Source: Straminergon stramineum (taxonomy: Eukaryota > Streptophyta > Bryopsida > Hypnales > Calliergonaceae). Taken from it: a stretch of DNA of 64,000 nucleotides. The stretch spans positions 7,256,501 through 7,320,500 of the forward strand of contig OY987269.1 of NCBI GenBank assembly GCA_963920665.1, in the 5' to 3' direction. Both the position numbers and the translations under genes were made by a program. The notes beneath the pieces are model-generated. The model had not been told where the DNA came from. It did not search any database and saw nothing but the letters and a program-made list of their open reading frames with translations. Of this stretch, positions 1 through 11,198 are shown piece after piece (the first letter of the stretch is position 1; each line of letters starts with the position of its first letter).

Positions 1-3000
1 TATTCTTAGTATTATCAGAAGAATCTCTTAAGTTGTTTACACGTCTGATTAGACTTGGTCCACACGTCAAGTATTGATGGTCACTTGTGCACGGAGCTCA
101 TTTTTCGCTGTTGAGAGTATCATTTGGTAGAGAGCTTGATTGTATTGCATACTAACTGAAGAGGTAGTATTATTTGACGACCTTAGAGTGCCACTTTTCT
201 CTTGACTATGTATTCATATTGTATCCTACTATATGAAGAAGGTTAACTCTTGTCTAAAAGACTAGTGTGAATGAACTGGTTGTTGGGAATAGCACAACTA
301 TCTAAGCCTCAAGGACCTAGATGGCAAATTCTATTCCTAATGTCTTTGTTAGGAGGATAGGCTTTGAAACATTACTCTTATTTTGTCACTTTGAGATGTT
401 ACTACCTCAATGGATTTCATGCACCATTGATCAAGCAAGAATAACCACCTATAATACAATCTCTTTGAAGTTTTGCTTTCCAATTGCCCATCTTCCATAA
501 AGAGTGCTAACTAGCAACATGTAGTACATGAAACCCTAAAGAATGGAAAATGAAAAGGAAGAAAGTAACAGAAAAGCTTATAAATTAAAGTGTTGTACAA
601 TTTGCAAGAAAAATTCACCTTGTGGAGAAACACTTGGAGTGAAAAATGGTTCCCCAACAACTCAATTAAACTAAACAAAGTGGCTACAATACAAGAGGCT
701 CTATCCTTACAGCACTAGGCCACTATTGCAAGTTTTTAAGGTAGCTACTCAAACTTCCTCAACATAATTTTTGTCAATGCAAAGCCTCTACCCTGCAATC
801 TAAAGCCCAAAAAAAGGTTTTACTAACTCCTAGATCCTCATATAGCCTCCTAAGCAATCCATTGACAAATGCTGCAAACAATCAACAAACTCGACAATTA
901 TTCACAAACCGAATTCACATGAGTATTGAAAACAAAGCCCCCTTTGAAACAGCATTGAAGAAACACACACAACATTGGGATGTTTATTCAACCAAGCAGG
1001 ACGTCATAACAACATCCTAATGTTGATTTTAATAGGGTTTTTTTAATGTTGTTGTTTTCTTCAACAGGTTGCAACAGGGATCGCCACAGAAATTATACTG
1101 AGGACATGTGAAACCTGAGCTTCAAACCCTAAACAGAAAGAAAAGCGGGAGAGCTGGTTTACCTCAACTGAAGCCGTGAGAAGAGATCGTTGCAACAACT
1201 TTTGGAGACTGCCAACTGAAGAAATCAATGAGAGGTACGGTAGTAGGTGCCGTTGGGTTTTCTTTAGCTTGACACACTTTGTGTGTGAGTTACTGTGGTA
1301 CCCAAGGCCGTGCACAACTCATGGATGACATCACTAAATTGCTATAATTAAACCTTGTGCGAATATTGTATTATCATTCCATTTTTGGAATGTATGTGCA
1401 TTTGGATGAATACATGAGTTATCATCCACATTTTATGTATTTTATGCATGTTTGTGGATGTAAAGAGTTTTATGACTCTCAAGAAGATTGCTCATCACCC
1501 CAAAAAATTAAAATTAAAAACCCTATGTACAAGACGACAATTGGGAACTAAGACTTCTCATTTCTTTATCTAGGTTAGGTTGGGGATAAATATAAACTTT
1601 GCCTCTTATTTTGTGTTTGGTTAATCTTGTATTATTTAAAATCTTTGATTTCTTATATAAATTCAAATTTTCAACTTTTATCTTTGTTGATAAAAAAAAT
1701 AAAAGCAAGTTTCAACATCTCCCCTTGTGTCCCAAGGAAATCACTCCTTGTAATTTAAGGTATACATCTAAGTTAAGAGGGTATTTGATGTGGGGCTATT
1801 TACCTTCATTATTGCATTTAAAATGACCATATTTTTACATAAAAAGCTACGAGAGCATATTTTCAACACCCTATTTTTTTGGTAGATTCCATCATTCGGT
1901 TTTTAAATGGAGCTATCTTACATATATCATTTAAGTATTTAAATTTTTCCAACTACCACCCTTCTTTACATTTTTTTCCTTACCTCTACTACATGCACAT
2001 ATAGACTAGGGATGCACTATGAAACCAACAACAATCAATTTAATTCAAGTACCAATGACCAAGTGATAGTTTTTAATAACAAATTTATCATTAAACACTT
2101 TAGAATCCCCTTTGAATTAGCTACAAACATCCTAGTCAATATAATCAAGTGTGTTTAATACATATAGCTTCAAAGATTGAAGTTAAATGGACTATAAACT
2201 CTATCCTTATATTATACAATTTTCAAGTCATTGAATCCACTAAAGTCATTAGATGAAATCTAGCCATTTAGAAGATTGCGAGTTCCCTGCAATGGGGAAC
2301 TTGGCGAATTGCACCACTTCAGTGTGCTGATGTGGTCGGGAGGCGGCCACGTTAGATTTTTTTCTTTTCTTTTTTTGGAAAAAAAATAAAAATTTGTTCT
2401 ACTTCTTTTGCAATTTCAGGGCAAAAAAATTTTTTTTTTTAGTCTTTATGATGGTTGACAACAATCAACCATTCCCTCACTACTGTGGGAACATCGTGGG
2501 GGACAGGCCTGAAACGGCCCTCCAAAGCTCTTGAAAAACATCTAATGAAACCTCCCTATTTGTACAATGTGACAATTTCTACCATTTGTGGTCAATGTTT
2601 TACATTTGCACTTAATTTTTTTGATATATATGCTATTAGTACTATGCACAATTTTTGTCAACCACCCTTCATTGTAGATTTTCTTGATTTTATCCATGTT
2701 ATCATCCACATGAAATTATTTGTCCTTATCTATACTCACAATAATATGAAAAATTTGTGTGAAACCTATCTGTTCAAGCTAACTTATGAATAAAAATTCC
2801 TACTATATGATGTTTTTTTGCAACCTAATTCATATATATTAGAATATATAGATTTTCATGGACCCTGTAGTAGCCCTACATATTATATAAAATTTTCCCT
2901 CTTTGAATTAAATGGCCCCTGTCTTTTAACTCACGTAGTTTTTTAAGACTCATGAGTAATCTCCCCGGGTCTTGTGTGTAAAAAGGAGTATTGAGGGGAT

Positions 3001-3902
3001 AGCCAGTCCCCCTAACTTCATGAGATCAACTATTTTGGTTGGACGGTGCTAGTACAATTGTTAATCAAATCAATTGATAACATTATTTAGCAACTCTCAA
3101 TATTCTCTACAATCAATTTTAATATGCACAATATTTTGACATTGTCAAATATAAAGATAAAATACTTATAAATTTTACTAGTAATCATCCTACTTTTTCC
3201 ATATTTATCTAGTTCTTTGTATACTTGCTCAAATAATTGCCCTCAATTTATGCAATGATTAAAAAATTTCTAAAAAATTTGATTTTTTTTAATCTAGTAG
3301 TTACATAATTCAACAATTATTTTTTCTTCTTCTTCATTGGTTCACAAAATATTAACCACTAGTTCTTTTACATCATTTGGTCATTTCCTTAGAATTTGAC
3401 TAGATGGTTATGCCTATAGGAGAAGCCAACATTGGCTAGTTGACAAACTAACAAGAAGATAAATAATTAGAGACCAACAATAGCCTCAATAAATAGCTAA
3501 TTCATGTAGTCATCTACAAAAAAGAATATTGATAGTCTTCTATTTATTTCAATGATCTTTTGTTGTATAAACTTGTCAATGCAAATTACTTTATGTATTT
3601 ATATTTTTTTGGATTTAGAAAAAACAACTTATTAGATTACATAAAAATTTATGAAAAATTGTTAAAATGTATTACATTTAATGGTGAAAGTACTCAACGC
3701 ACGTATTGTTTTGGCTCAACATAATGTGTATTCAACACAAGATTGAGCATAACAATTAGGAGTTGGGCTAATCACAAGGCTTAAAATTCATACCAAATAT
3801 ATACAATATATTGCTTATTTTAATCCATAGTTTGAAATTTTTTCTAAAAAGTTCACCATTCATTACTCAATTTCTCTAGTCCATCACATTCGAGGTTTTA
3901 GG
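1..3902. other. Gene-free AT-rich spacer with unclassified repeat debris
   Basis: No reading frame here looks like a protein. Most of it is AT-rich with poly-T and poly-A runs. Two GC-richer islands stand out. One at about 1060-1315, read on the minus strand, is pyrimidine-rich with an AGGGTTT-type box and could be the leader of a minus-strand gene, but no coding exon follows it towards position 1. The other, at about 2275-2525, looks like a broken transposon piece. Neither can be named. Confidence 0.5.
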
Positions 3903-3904
3903 TA

Positions 3905-4491
3905 AGGGAGGCGACCCCTTTCCCATCACACACACACATTTCCACCATGTAGACTACAGTTCTTCCTGATCAAGTAGTCAAGAGTGGTGATGAATTATGG
4001 CATATTTCCAAATGTTGTTGTGACACATTATGATTGGCTACAGGATTGTCAATATTGCAACCAACCCTTGGTTGGAAATACAAAAATCTATATGACCAAT
4101 ATGGATCGAACAAAGTCTTAAGCTAAAAACTTCATAGTAATTATGTTTTGAGAAATAAAATTATGAAAAAAATATGGAATCCTTCCCAACTCTATTTTTG
4201 TACACAGGAAAATTTCCCCACTCAAGAATCCCTAGCTCCATATATGCATAATTGCTTAAGTGGCTGCAAACACTACAAGAGAAAGGGGTGTTTTAAGTAT
4301 AGTCCTAGTAGTATAGTCTTTTAAGTAATGACCTATAAGGAGTCTTTTAAGTAAAATTTGACTGAGAATACATGTATTTTCAGTCAAATTTTACTTAAAA
4401 GACTCCTTATAGGTCATTACTTAAAAGACTATACTACTAGGACTATACTTAAAACACCCCTTTCTCTTGTAGTGAAATGGGTCGTATGCCT
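3905..4491 (-). mobile_element. TA-flanked TIR element, copy A, interrupted by a MITE
   Basis: The element starts AGGGAGGCGACCC after a TA and ends GGGTCGTATGCCT before a TA. It is 587 bp long. Removing the CACTA-type MITE at 4271-4474 and its extra 3-bp duplication leaves 380 bp, very close to copy B (43223-43608, 386 bp). Read on the minus strand it aligns with the start of copy C at 63843. There is no coding capacity, so this is a non-autonomous DNA transposon. The superfamily is not certain; TA flanks suggest a TA-target transposase. Confidence 0.7.
4271..4474. mobile_element. CACTA-type MITE, near-perfect hairpin, nested
   Basis: This 204-bp element is a near-perfect inverted repeat along almost its full length, with a centre near 4372. 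It begins CACTACAAGAGAAAGGGG and ends with the complement, CCCCTTTCTCTTGTAGTG. The CACTACAAGA terminus is the signature of En/Spm (CACTA) transposons. It is flanked by a 3-bp duplication, AAA, the size expected of that superfamily. The near-identity of the two arms suggests a fairly recent insertion or a young hairpin element. It carries no gene and sits inside the older element at 3905-4491. Confidence 0.88.
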
Positions 4492-5217
4492 TAGCTAATA
4501 CTTTTGAGAACTCAAAACAATGACTCTCACTTAGAAATTTGGAGATGTGTTTGTCTACTATGGTTAACCCTATGTATACTAGGGGGAGTGCATCTTGCCT
4601 AAAACCAGGGGAGTATTAGCATGTGAGTATAGAATCTATGAGCCTATGAACCTAGAAATCTATATTATAGACACCTTCTATGCTTTTAGGTGTCTATATT
4701 ATAGGAACCTTCAACATATATTATACTCCGTACTTAATTGTAGGTATTTACCTACAACTAGATTCAAGACTCGTAGGCTTACATCTTTACACTCATGCAC
4801 TAGCATCATTGCCTAAAACTACCATCATCACTCTGCATGCATCTCCATAATCAATATGATTGTACATATTTTGAAGAAATGATTATTGAACATCCTCTAA
4901 AAAAACTTTGACCCTTCATAACTTTTGCATTCAATATTCAAATGTCACGTTTTTTGGTGTCTTGCAAGCATCCTTTCACTTACCAATAAGAAGATATGAA
5001 AATTTGACTAGAACAATAATAAAACAAAGGCACAGTAGCAAAAAGTGACATTTGGTACCCACCTTAGTCATTCCTCAACTGGATGCCAATTTTTTAATTG
5101 CCTACCTTGGTAATAAGCTCCGTGCTTTCAAACCTTTTATAGTTAACCACCTTAAATACCTGGATGATGACTATGAATATCATTCCTTTCAGTATTGTGT
5201 GACATCATCTTCTTTAA

Positions 5218-5440
5218 TCCATAAACGTTGACACGGAAGTTTAGTGTTTGATGGATGACAAGGAATCTCTCTATATAGGACATAACTCCAACTATTCATC
5301 CTTGGAATTTTGTGCGGAAAAGGTAGATCTTCTACAGTACTTCAACCTCCAATACATATTTTTTATCTACTTTAAAGTGGATGATGTCACACGGTTCCAA
5401 AAAGCATGATTTCCATGGTCACCCGTCTGTCCTTTAAGGG
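5218..5440. mobile_element. Short TTAA-flanked element (223 bp), with an inverted partial copy at 5489-5596
   Basis: The body is bounded by TTAA at 5214-5217 and TTAA at 5441-5444. Its right end reads CCTTTAAGGG and its left end TCCATAAACG. It aligns over most of its length with 50127-50345 (219 bp), for example in the shared GATGTCACACGGTTCCAAAA block. An inverted partial copy follows at about 5489-5596, so 5218-5596 can fold into a large imperfect hairpin directly ahead of the leader of the GT14-like gene. No coding capacity. Confidence 0.65.
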
Positions 5441-5599
5441 TTAAAAAAACCCAAATTACTCATTAGAGTTCAAACCATTATGCACAATCTCTCCTTTTTG
5501 CACAAAATTTCAAGGATGGACAATTGCACTTTTATCCTACATAGAAAGATTCTTTGTCATCCGACGTCCTGCGGCGTCGTTTAAGGATTAGGTGCCGTC

Positions 5600-6578
5600 A
5601 AAGTGCCGTGCGTGTCCAAATCAGTGCGAAAGGTCAATAAAACAAGTCAGTGTGGTCGAGTACGCAACTGCGCACCAGCTTGGAACACCACAGGTAATCT
5701 CAGGGAGCAGGATTTTCGTAGACCCAAAGAGAGAAAGGCGCTGGTTCTTCTTGGTCGTCGTCTTCTCTCCTTCTCTCTTTCTTTCTTGCGCATATTCGTG
5801 CGACTTTCACACTGTAGCCCCCACAGCATCTGTCTTTTTCTCGCACTTATTAGCTTTGATTCGCTTGTTCTCACAGCCGAAACGAAGCGGAAACGAGTGG
5901 GCTTCATCACAGATTAGGCAAACCACTCCTTGTAGTCCGTTGAAAGGCTCGCTCACGAAAGCGCGTGCAGGGAATAGCTGTTTAGTGAAATCCTGGACGA
6001 CCGTGGCGGAGATTTCCAGGAATTATACTTGGGGTTTTTGGTGTTTTTTTTTCCGCTTTTTGTTTTCTCTCCCCTGTTTTTGGGTATCAAATTCGTTGTG
6101 GATCTACTTGAGTCCGAAGAAGAGGAAACCCTACGATGCGCAATATTTGCACCCCCTGAATTCCAAGATCATCTGCACGGAAACTGGAACGAAAGCGTTG
6201 TCGAAGTTGACCGTGCATGGCATTGGTAGAATGAGGCGCGTTCAGAGGCGCTGCATTGGTGGAATCAGCGGATTGATCTGAGATCTAAAGTACGGAGTAG
6301 AGCCACGGGGTTGTGGAAAGGTTGAAGGCGGAATCGAGATCAAGAATATGCTGGAGCCCTAACTGCAGTTTTTTTTGTCAAGGAGATGCGAAGAATCGAA
6401 CTTTTGCAAGAGAAAGCAGCGAAGTTCGTTTCGGAAAAGAGCCACGGGGGTGTCGGAAGATTGAAGGAGGGAATCGAGAACAAGAATATGTAGGGAGCCC
6501 TAGCTGCAGGTTTTGGTCAGGGAGATGCGAACAATAGGACGTTAACAAGAGGAAGCAGGGATTCGTTAGGTTAGGAGG
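5600..6578 (+). promoter_or_regulatory. Probable promoter and 5' leader of the GT14-like gene
   Basis: This stretch is clearly GC-richer than the spacer to its left and ends at the ATG of the GT14-like gene at 6579. Overlapping frames in it give low-complexity peptides with no recognisable domain, so I read it as promoter and untranslated leader rather than a separate gene. It contains CT-rich tracts (about 5755-5790) that fit a plant core-promoter or leader, and a 139-bp tandem duplication next to the ATG. The transcription start cannot be placed. Confidence 0.45.
6300..6575 (+). repeat. Two-copy tandem duplication, period 139 bp, in the leader
   Basis: Unit one starts at 6301 and unit two at 6440, both with AGCCACGGGG. 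They share the blocks GAATCGAGA, CAAGAATATG, GGAGCCCTA, CTGCAG and GGAGATGCGAA in the same order. The copies differ by scattered substitutions and small indels, so the duplication is not recent. It ends immediately upstream of the start codon at 6579. Confidence 0.75.
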
Positions 6579-9251
6579 ATGCACGGGGAGAGCAAGAGGC
6601 TGTTGAGCCGGGATGTAGAGGAGGGAGAACAACTGCAGCAACAAAAACTACTACAGCAACAGCAACATCTACAGCAGCAACTACAACAGCAACAAACAGC
6701 AAGGTTAGCGGCAGGGAAAGTGCAATCCCAGAAGCGAGAATGGCCGTCGAAGCTCCGGAACATCTTCTTCTTCTTCATCTTTCTGGGCACGGGCGTGCTC
6801 ATTGGCTTGGTCGGATCCTCCCTCCTCCCTCTCAACACGGACATGTCCTCCTACTTCTCGGGATTCGCTCCCTCGTCCTCTGTGGTGTTCGACTCCATGT
6901 TTCCCGTGCAGCATGGCATGGAGGACGAGGAGCTGCTGTGGCGATCGTCTATGGTACCCCGGCGTCGTGAGAAACCTGCCCAAGGGAAGAAGAAGATTGC
7001 GTTCATGTTCCTCACGGCGGGTCCCTTGCCGTTGGCGTCCATCTGGGAAGCCTTCTTTCGGGGCCAAGAGGGACTGTACTCGGTTTATGTTCATTCGCAT
7101 CCGAACCATCAGCCGGAATTCTCCAAAGGCTCGGTGTTCTTTGGACGGCACATTCCTAGTCAGGTAAGTGCTTGCTCTTGTGATCAAATTTTCTAGTTGA
7201 GTCTGTTGTTGAGTACCGAGCATGAGTTGAGTCTGTTTTTTGAGCGTCAAGCATGAGCTGAGTCCATTTGTTGAGCATCAAGCATGAGCTGAGTCTGTTT
7301 TTTGAGCATCAAGCATGAGCCGAGTCTGTTTTTTGAGTACCAAGCATGAGATGAGTCTGTTTGCTGAGCATCAAGGCATCAAGCATGAGATGAGTCCTTT
7401 TTCTTAGAAGAAGTACAGTTGCGTTTTTATTCCTGTGAATTTCTGTATCATTGCAATCACCAGTATTTTCACGACTAAAATTTTGGTTATCGTTATTAAT
7501 GTGTAGTTTAGAGTTCAACCACCCTCCAAAAGGGGGATTGTACTTCTTGTAAGCCCACTATGTTGTGCATTTTGAACAAATAGACTCTTAATTCATGAAC
7601 CCAAGTTCTCTCAAATCATGTGTTTTATCTAGGTTGGCGTGAATGAGACAATCCGGTTTCTCTCTTTTATTAGTGCTGGTTTCACTTAGTTTTAGGACTC
7701 TGCAATTGAAAATGAAATTTGAGCTAGTGCACTAAGTGACGTGGCTACGTACCATATAGGTCAGGAGTAGTATAGAGGATCTGCATTGCAAACCCTGGTT
7801 TCTATCGGTATCGACGCTGACAGAAGTCCTATCTGAAGTATAGAGGAGCCTAGTGTATTTATAAAAACCAAAGGTCAACCCCTTTTTCTGTAAAGTTTTG
7901 ATTAAATCCTGAGCGGGACAGCTTACACGACCTAGCATCCATCCTGGCCTTATCACAAGCCCCCTTCATTTGGGTTTTTGATATATGAGGATCCTAAAAA
8001 TGCTTTTAAAAGTCGGAATGAGAGGTCTTTATCTGTGGGGGTATTGAAAGCATTTTTCTTGGAGGAACAAACTAGACATATTATATATAGGGACAGGAGT
8101 AGTATAGAAGATCCACCTTGGAGACTTTGGGGTATGGGAGGTGATAAGTCCTATTCACTGTCTAGAGGACCTGCTTACTGTATTTGGTTTCGGTGCACTA
8201 GGCAGGATGGCTAAATCTTCTGTTCTAGTGAATTCTGCTTTCAGCTTATGACCGAATGTTGGAGTCGCGATCTCTTTGCTTGCTGATTCGTTTTCTTTCC
8301 AAATGATGCAGCCAGTAGTATGGGGAGAGGTATCAATCGTGGACGCAGAGCGTCGTCTGCTTGCGAACGCACTGCTGGACTTTTCCAACGAGCGCTTCGT
8401 CCTCTTATCAGAGAGCTGTGTGCCTCTCTTCAACTTCACATTCTTCTACGACTACATAATAAACTCTGAAAAGAGCTTCATCTCCGCATTCGACGACCCT
8501 TCTCCCTATGGCCGTGGCAGGTACCAGATTTTGAATCAAACCAGCGAGTATCCTACGTTCTCTATTATTAGTTGTTTTTTCATTGATATGCCTCAGTTAT
8601 CCCTTCATGACATTATCCAGCAATGAAGCTGGGGTTTCAATTGCGTAACAGAATTTAAGTTGGCCCTTATTTCAGCACAGATTAAACTCTTTTTTCTCTT
8701 CTCACTTGTCGTAATTTGTGCTGTGCGGAACTTCCAGCCCTGCTGAAGAGCATTATGTTGTCTTCTTTCTTCAATTCAAAGATTTTATGAAAGATAGCTC
8801 GGTTGCCTAAAGCTTTGATCCTGTTGACAGGTACAATTGGGGCATGATGCCTGAGGTTGCCATTGAGCAGTTCCGCAAAGGAGGGCAATGGTTTGAGCTG
8901 CAACGGGAGCTGGCCATTGAGGTGGTGTCGGATGTGAAATACTATCCCAAGTTCCGAGATTTTTGTAGACCACATTGCTACATTGACGAGCACTACATTC
9001 AGACCATGTTGTTTATCACGAATGGGTGGAAGCTGGCTGGCAGGGGGCTGACATACACGGATTGGTCCCGAGGAGGCTCCCACCCTGCAACTTTTGTGCA
9101 TAAGGACATCACTGATGAGTTCCTTGATCGGTTGCGGAATGATCGCGGTTGCGTTTATAATGGCCAGCCTGGTCATGTGTGCTGGTTAATCGCTAGGAAA
9201 TTCTCTCACAGTACTTTGCAACCTATCTTAGAGCATTCTTTGTATAATTAG
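6579..9251 (+). CDS. GT14/BC10-like (core-2/I-branching type, DUF266) glycosyltransferase
   Basis: Three exons: 6579-7163, 8312-8520 and 8831-9251. They join in frame with GT/AG borders to give 404 residues. The protein is a type II membrane protein: a cytosolic head rich in glutamine (residues 18-39), one membrane span at about 61-83, a stem, then the catalytic domain from about 138. Family blocks are clear: KKIAFMFLTAGPLPL (138-152), the DAERRLLANALLDFSNERF block (206-224), LLSESCVPLFNF (226-237), YGRGR (261-265), CYIDEHY (314-320), DWSRGGSHP (342-350) and the closing ARKFS (386-390). Length matches plant members of about 380-420 residues. These enzymes are thought to act in the Golgi on cell-wall or glycoprotein glycans; rice BC10 affects wall strength. 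Exact donor and acceptor are unknown. The ATG at 6579 is the first in frame with the whole domain. Confidence 0.9.
6634..6700 (+). repeat. CAG/CAA-rich microsatellite coding a glutamine tract
   Basis: Inside exon 1 of the GT14-like gene, CAG and CAA codons alternate with CTA/CTG leucines, encoding residues 19-39 as a run of Q broken by L, K and H. The mix of CAG and CAA shows it is partly interrupted. It lies in the predicted cytosolic tail, ahead of the membrane span. Confidence 0.85.
7197..7396 (+). repeat. Minisatellite in intron 1 of the GT14-like gene, about 31-bp period
   Basis: About six and a half head-to-tail copies of a 30-31 bp unit of the form GAGTCTGTT..TTGAGCATC followed by AAGCATGAG. 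The array starts about 33 bp after the exon 1 donor site. Copies differ at a few positions (ACC for ATC, GCT for TTT), and one unit near 7370 has a short internal duplication. Confidence 0.9.
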
Positions 9252-9331
9252 ATTATTATTTCCATGAGTCTAAATTTTTGCCAATTTTAAGTTTTCAACT
9301 CTCATTTTGATCTCTTATTTTTGTATTACTC

Positions 9332-9800
9332 TGCCTAATGAAGCTGATGGTTGTAGAAGGCTTGTATAGTTCTGATTTGTGTGCACAGGTAAGGTACAAA
9401 CACCAAATTTTGTTGAAATATGCAGTGTCCAAATAAGCATCTGAGCATGGTTCGTATTCCTTTTCTTAAATGGCGTTTATTTTTGTTCCTCTTTGCCTAA
9501 TGAAGTTGATAGTTGTAGAAGGCATGTACAGTTCTTTCACTTTTTGATTTGTGTGCATAGGTAAGGTATAGACACCCTTAAAGTATTGAAACATGTAGTG
9601 TTCAAATAGGCATTTGAGCATGGTTCTGATTCCTTTTCTTAACTAATGGGTTCATTTTTGTTCCACTTTGCTTAATGATGTTGATGGTTGTAGAAGGCTT
9701 GCATATTTCTTACATTTTTTGGTTTCCATGTATAGACATGGTATGTACCACCTAGATCTGTTCAATAAAGCATCTGAGCATGGTTCTTCATTATATCAAA
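9332..9800 (+). repeat. Three diverged tandem units (about 162-175 bp) after the GT14-like gene
   Basis: Units begin near 9332, 9494 and 9669 with TGCCTAATGAAG or a close variant. Each continues with GTTGTAGAAGGC, a TGTGCA..AGGTAAGGTA block and CATCTGAGCATGGTTC. The third copy is the most decayed. The array starts about 80 bp past the stop codon, so it may be part of the 3' untranslated region. Confidence 0.75.
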
Positions 9801-10958
9801 CAATCTTCCATTTTTGTTGTTTTTTGTTGACAATTGAATGGGGATTCCAATGCATCTTAGTATGTGTTTGATTTTTATTCTATATGTTTGAATAATAAAG
9901 GTTCAAAGTGCTAATTATAGATATATCCAAAATTGACTTCTTACTCTCATCTTTTGTCAATGTGTATGTTTTAGGCAACATTCCATAAAGCTCTTTCTAA
10001 ATAACGGTTGCAATTAGATCCTTGTTGTAATCCAATATTTTGGATCTTTGTTTCTTTATTGAATCTAGATTGTAGATTATTTTTGTACAACACTTTCATG
10101 TAAATTTGATCTTTCATAAGAACTATAAAGAGTTCCTAATGACATTATAATTGTAACAAATTCAATTGCATTAGGGATCAAATAACTTGTTAGAAAGCCT
10201 AATTAACCAAACTTAATCTTCTTTAGCTACAACTATCAAACTTCAAATGTAAACCAACTTCAATTCTTGAGAGCAATATGTTTACAATAAGAGCATATTG
10301 GATAGAATCAATGTAAGATGAAAATGGACACAACCTTTGTGATGAGAAAGAGCTATAAAATGATACATGATCCTTGTCTGAATGCAAAATAAATAAAAAT
10401 GTCCACCTATAAAATTGAACACCATAGTTGCAAAGGATTGTTCATCAATTTCAATCCTTCGTACAATATGCTAATCGTCAATACTAGAGACCCTAAAATT
10501 TGCACCAAAGAAAAGAATTCCATGAAAAGATGATAAAAGGGGGTCTAATATGACGAGGCTTCTCAGAACTTGTCGGAAGCGGTATATAAGTTGGAATGAT
10601 CATTGAGTTGCAGCCTCAAAGCATTCTCCATTTTCAAGAAGATGATTTTCTCCTTGTCTCTATAGTTTGATATTCTAATGGTATAGAGGTTTCATTCACC
10701 TGCATATACACAACATTCTTTAGGCTTTGAATGGAAACCAACAAGAGTTCCTAAGATATGATATGTTTGTGATAAGAAAATATGCAAAAGAATTAGAATG
10801 GACAAAAAAATTGGCCCAACCCAACTTCAAAAGGTGTATGTCATATGAGCTATAAAATTTCATGAAATTTTTAACAAGTATATACAATATGTTACGTAAG
10901 ATTTCATATGTTTTGCATGTAACGATATGCTTTGTTAACATGTTAGTGCACATTATGT
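9801..10958. other. AT-rich spacer, nothing recognised
   Basis: No coding frame, RNA gene or clear repeat border was seen here. The sequence separates the plus-strand GT14-like gene from the minus-strand membrane-protein gene, so the two genes converge on it. Confidence 0.5.
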
Positions 10959-10960
10959 TA

Positions 10961-11108
10961 CTCCCTCTGTCTCAAAATAAATCCATAATACTCCCACAAT
11001 TCCCTACGAGGAACCACAAATTTATTGAGACAAAGGGAGTAACATGTCTCAAAATAAATCCATGATACTCCCACAAGAAACCACAGATTTATTTTGAGAC
11101 AAAGGGAG
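10961..11108. mobile_element. Stowaway-type (Tc1/mariner) MITE with a tandemly repeated unit
   Basis: The left end is CTCCCTCTGTCTCAAAATAA after TA, and the right end is TTTTGAGACAAAGGGAG before TA. These are classic Stowaway termini and TA target duplications. A complete 79-bp unit lies at 10961-11039. A second, left-truncated unit (about 11047-11108) follows with a 77-bp period, both ending ..GGGAG-TAACATG. It lies 90 bp past the stop codon of the minus-strand membrane-protein gene and may be in its 3' untranslated region. Confidence 0.85.
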
Positions 11109-11198
11109 TAACATGTAAAGCAAGTGCTAAGCGTTAGAGCAACAAAAAATGATCATAGAATCAGTATTTTGGCAGACAATTGACAGCAGCAGCCTGAC

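Noticed and set aside
1060..1315. 84-residue minus-strand frame as a gene
   Set aside because: It looks like leader or promoter sequence at best; no downstream coding exon could be found in the remaining 1 kb of the window.
2455..2793. 112-residue plus-strand frame
   Set aside because: AT-rich with no domain, next to broken repeat-like sequence; no splice context.
4640..4710. Short near-palindrome around TCTATATTATAGACACCT
   Set aside because: Too short and AT-rich, without flanking duplication, to call an element.
5592..6281. 229-residue open frame in the leader of the GT14-like gene
   Set aside because: Composition is unlike a protein family, other overlapping frames are equally open, and it lies in the promoter/leader directly before a well-supported gene.
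6705..7250. 181-residue minus-strand frame opposite exon 1
   Set aside because: It is the antisense shadow of the glutamine-rich and catalytic exon of the GT14-like gene, with no domain of its own.
7197..7396. CRISPR-like array
   Set aside because: There are no unique spacers between repeats; it is a simple head-to-tail minisatellite in a plant intron.
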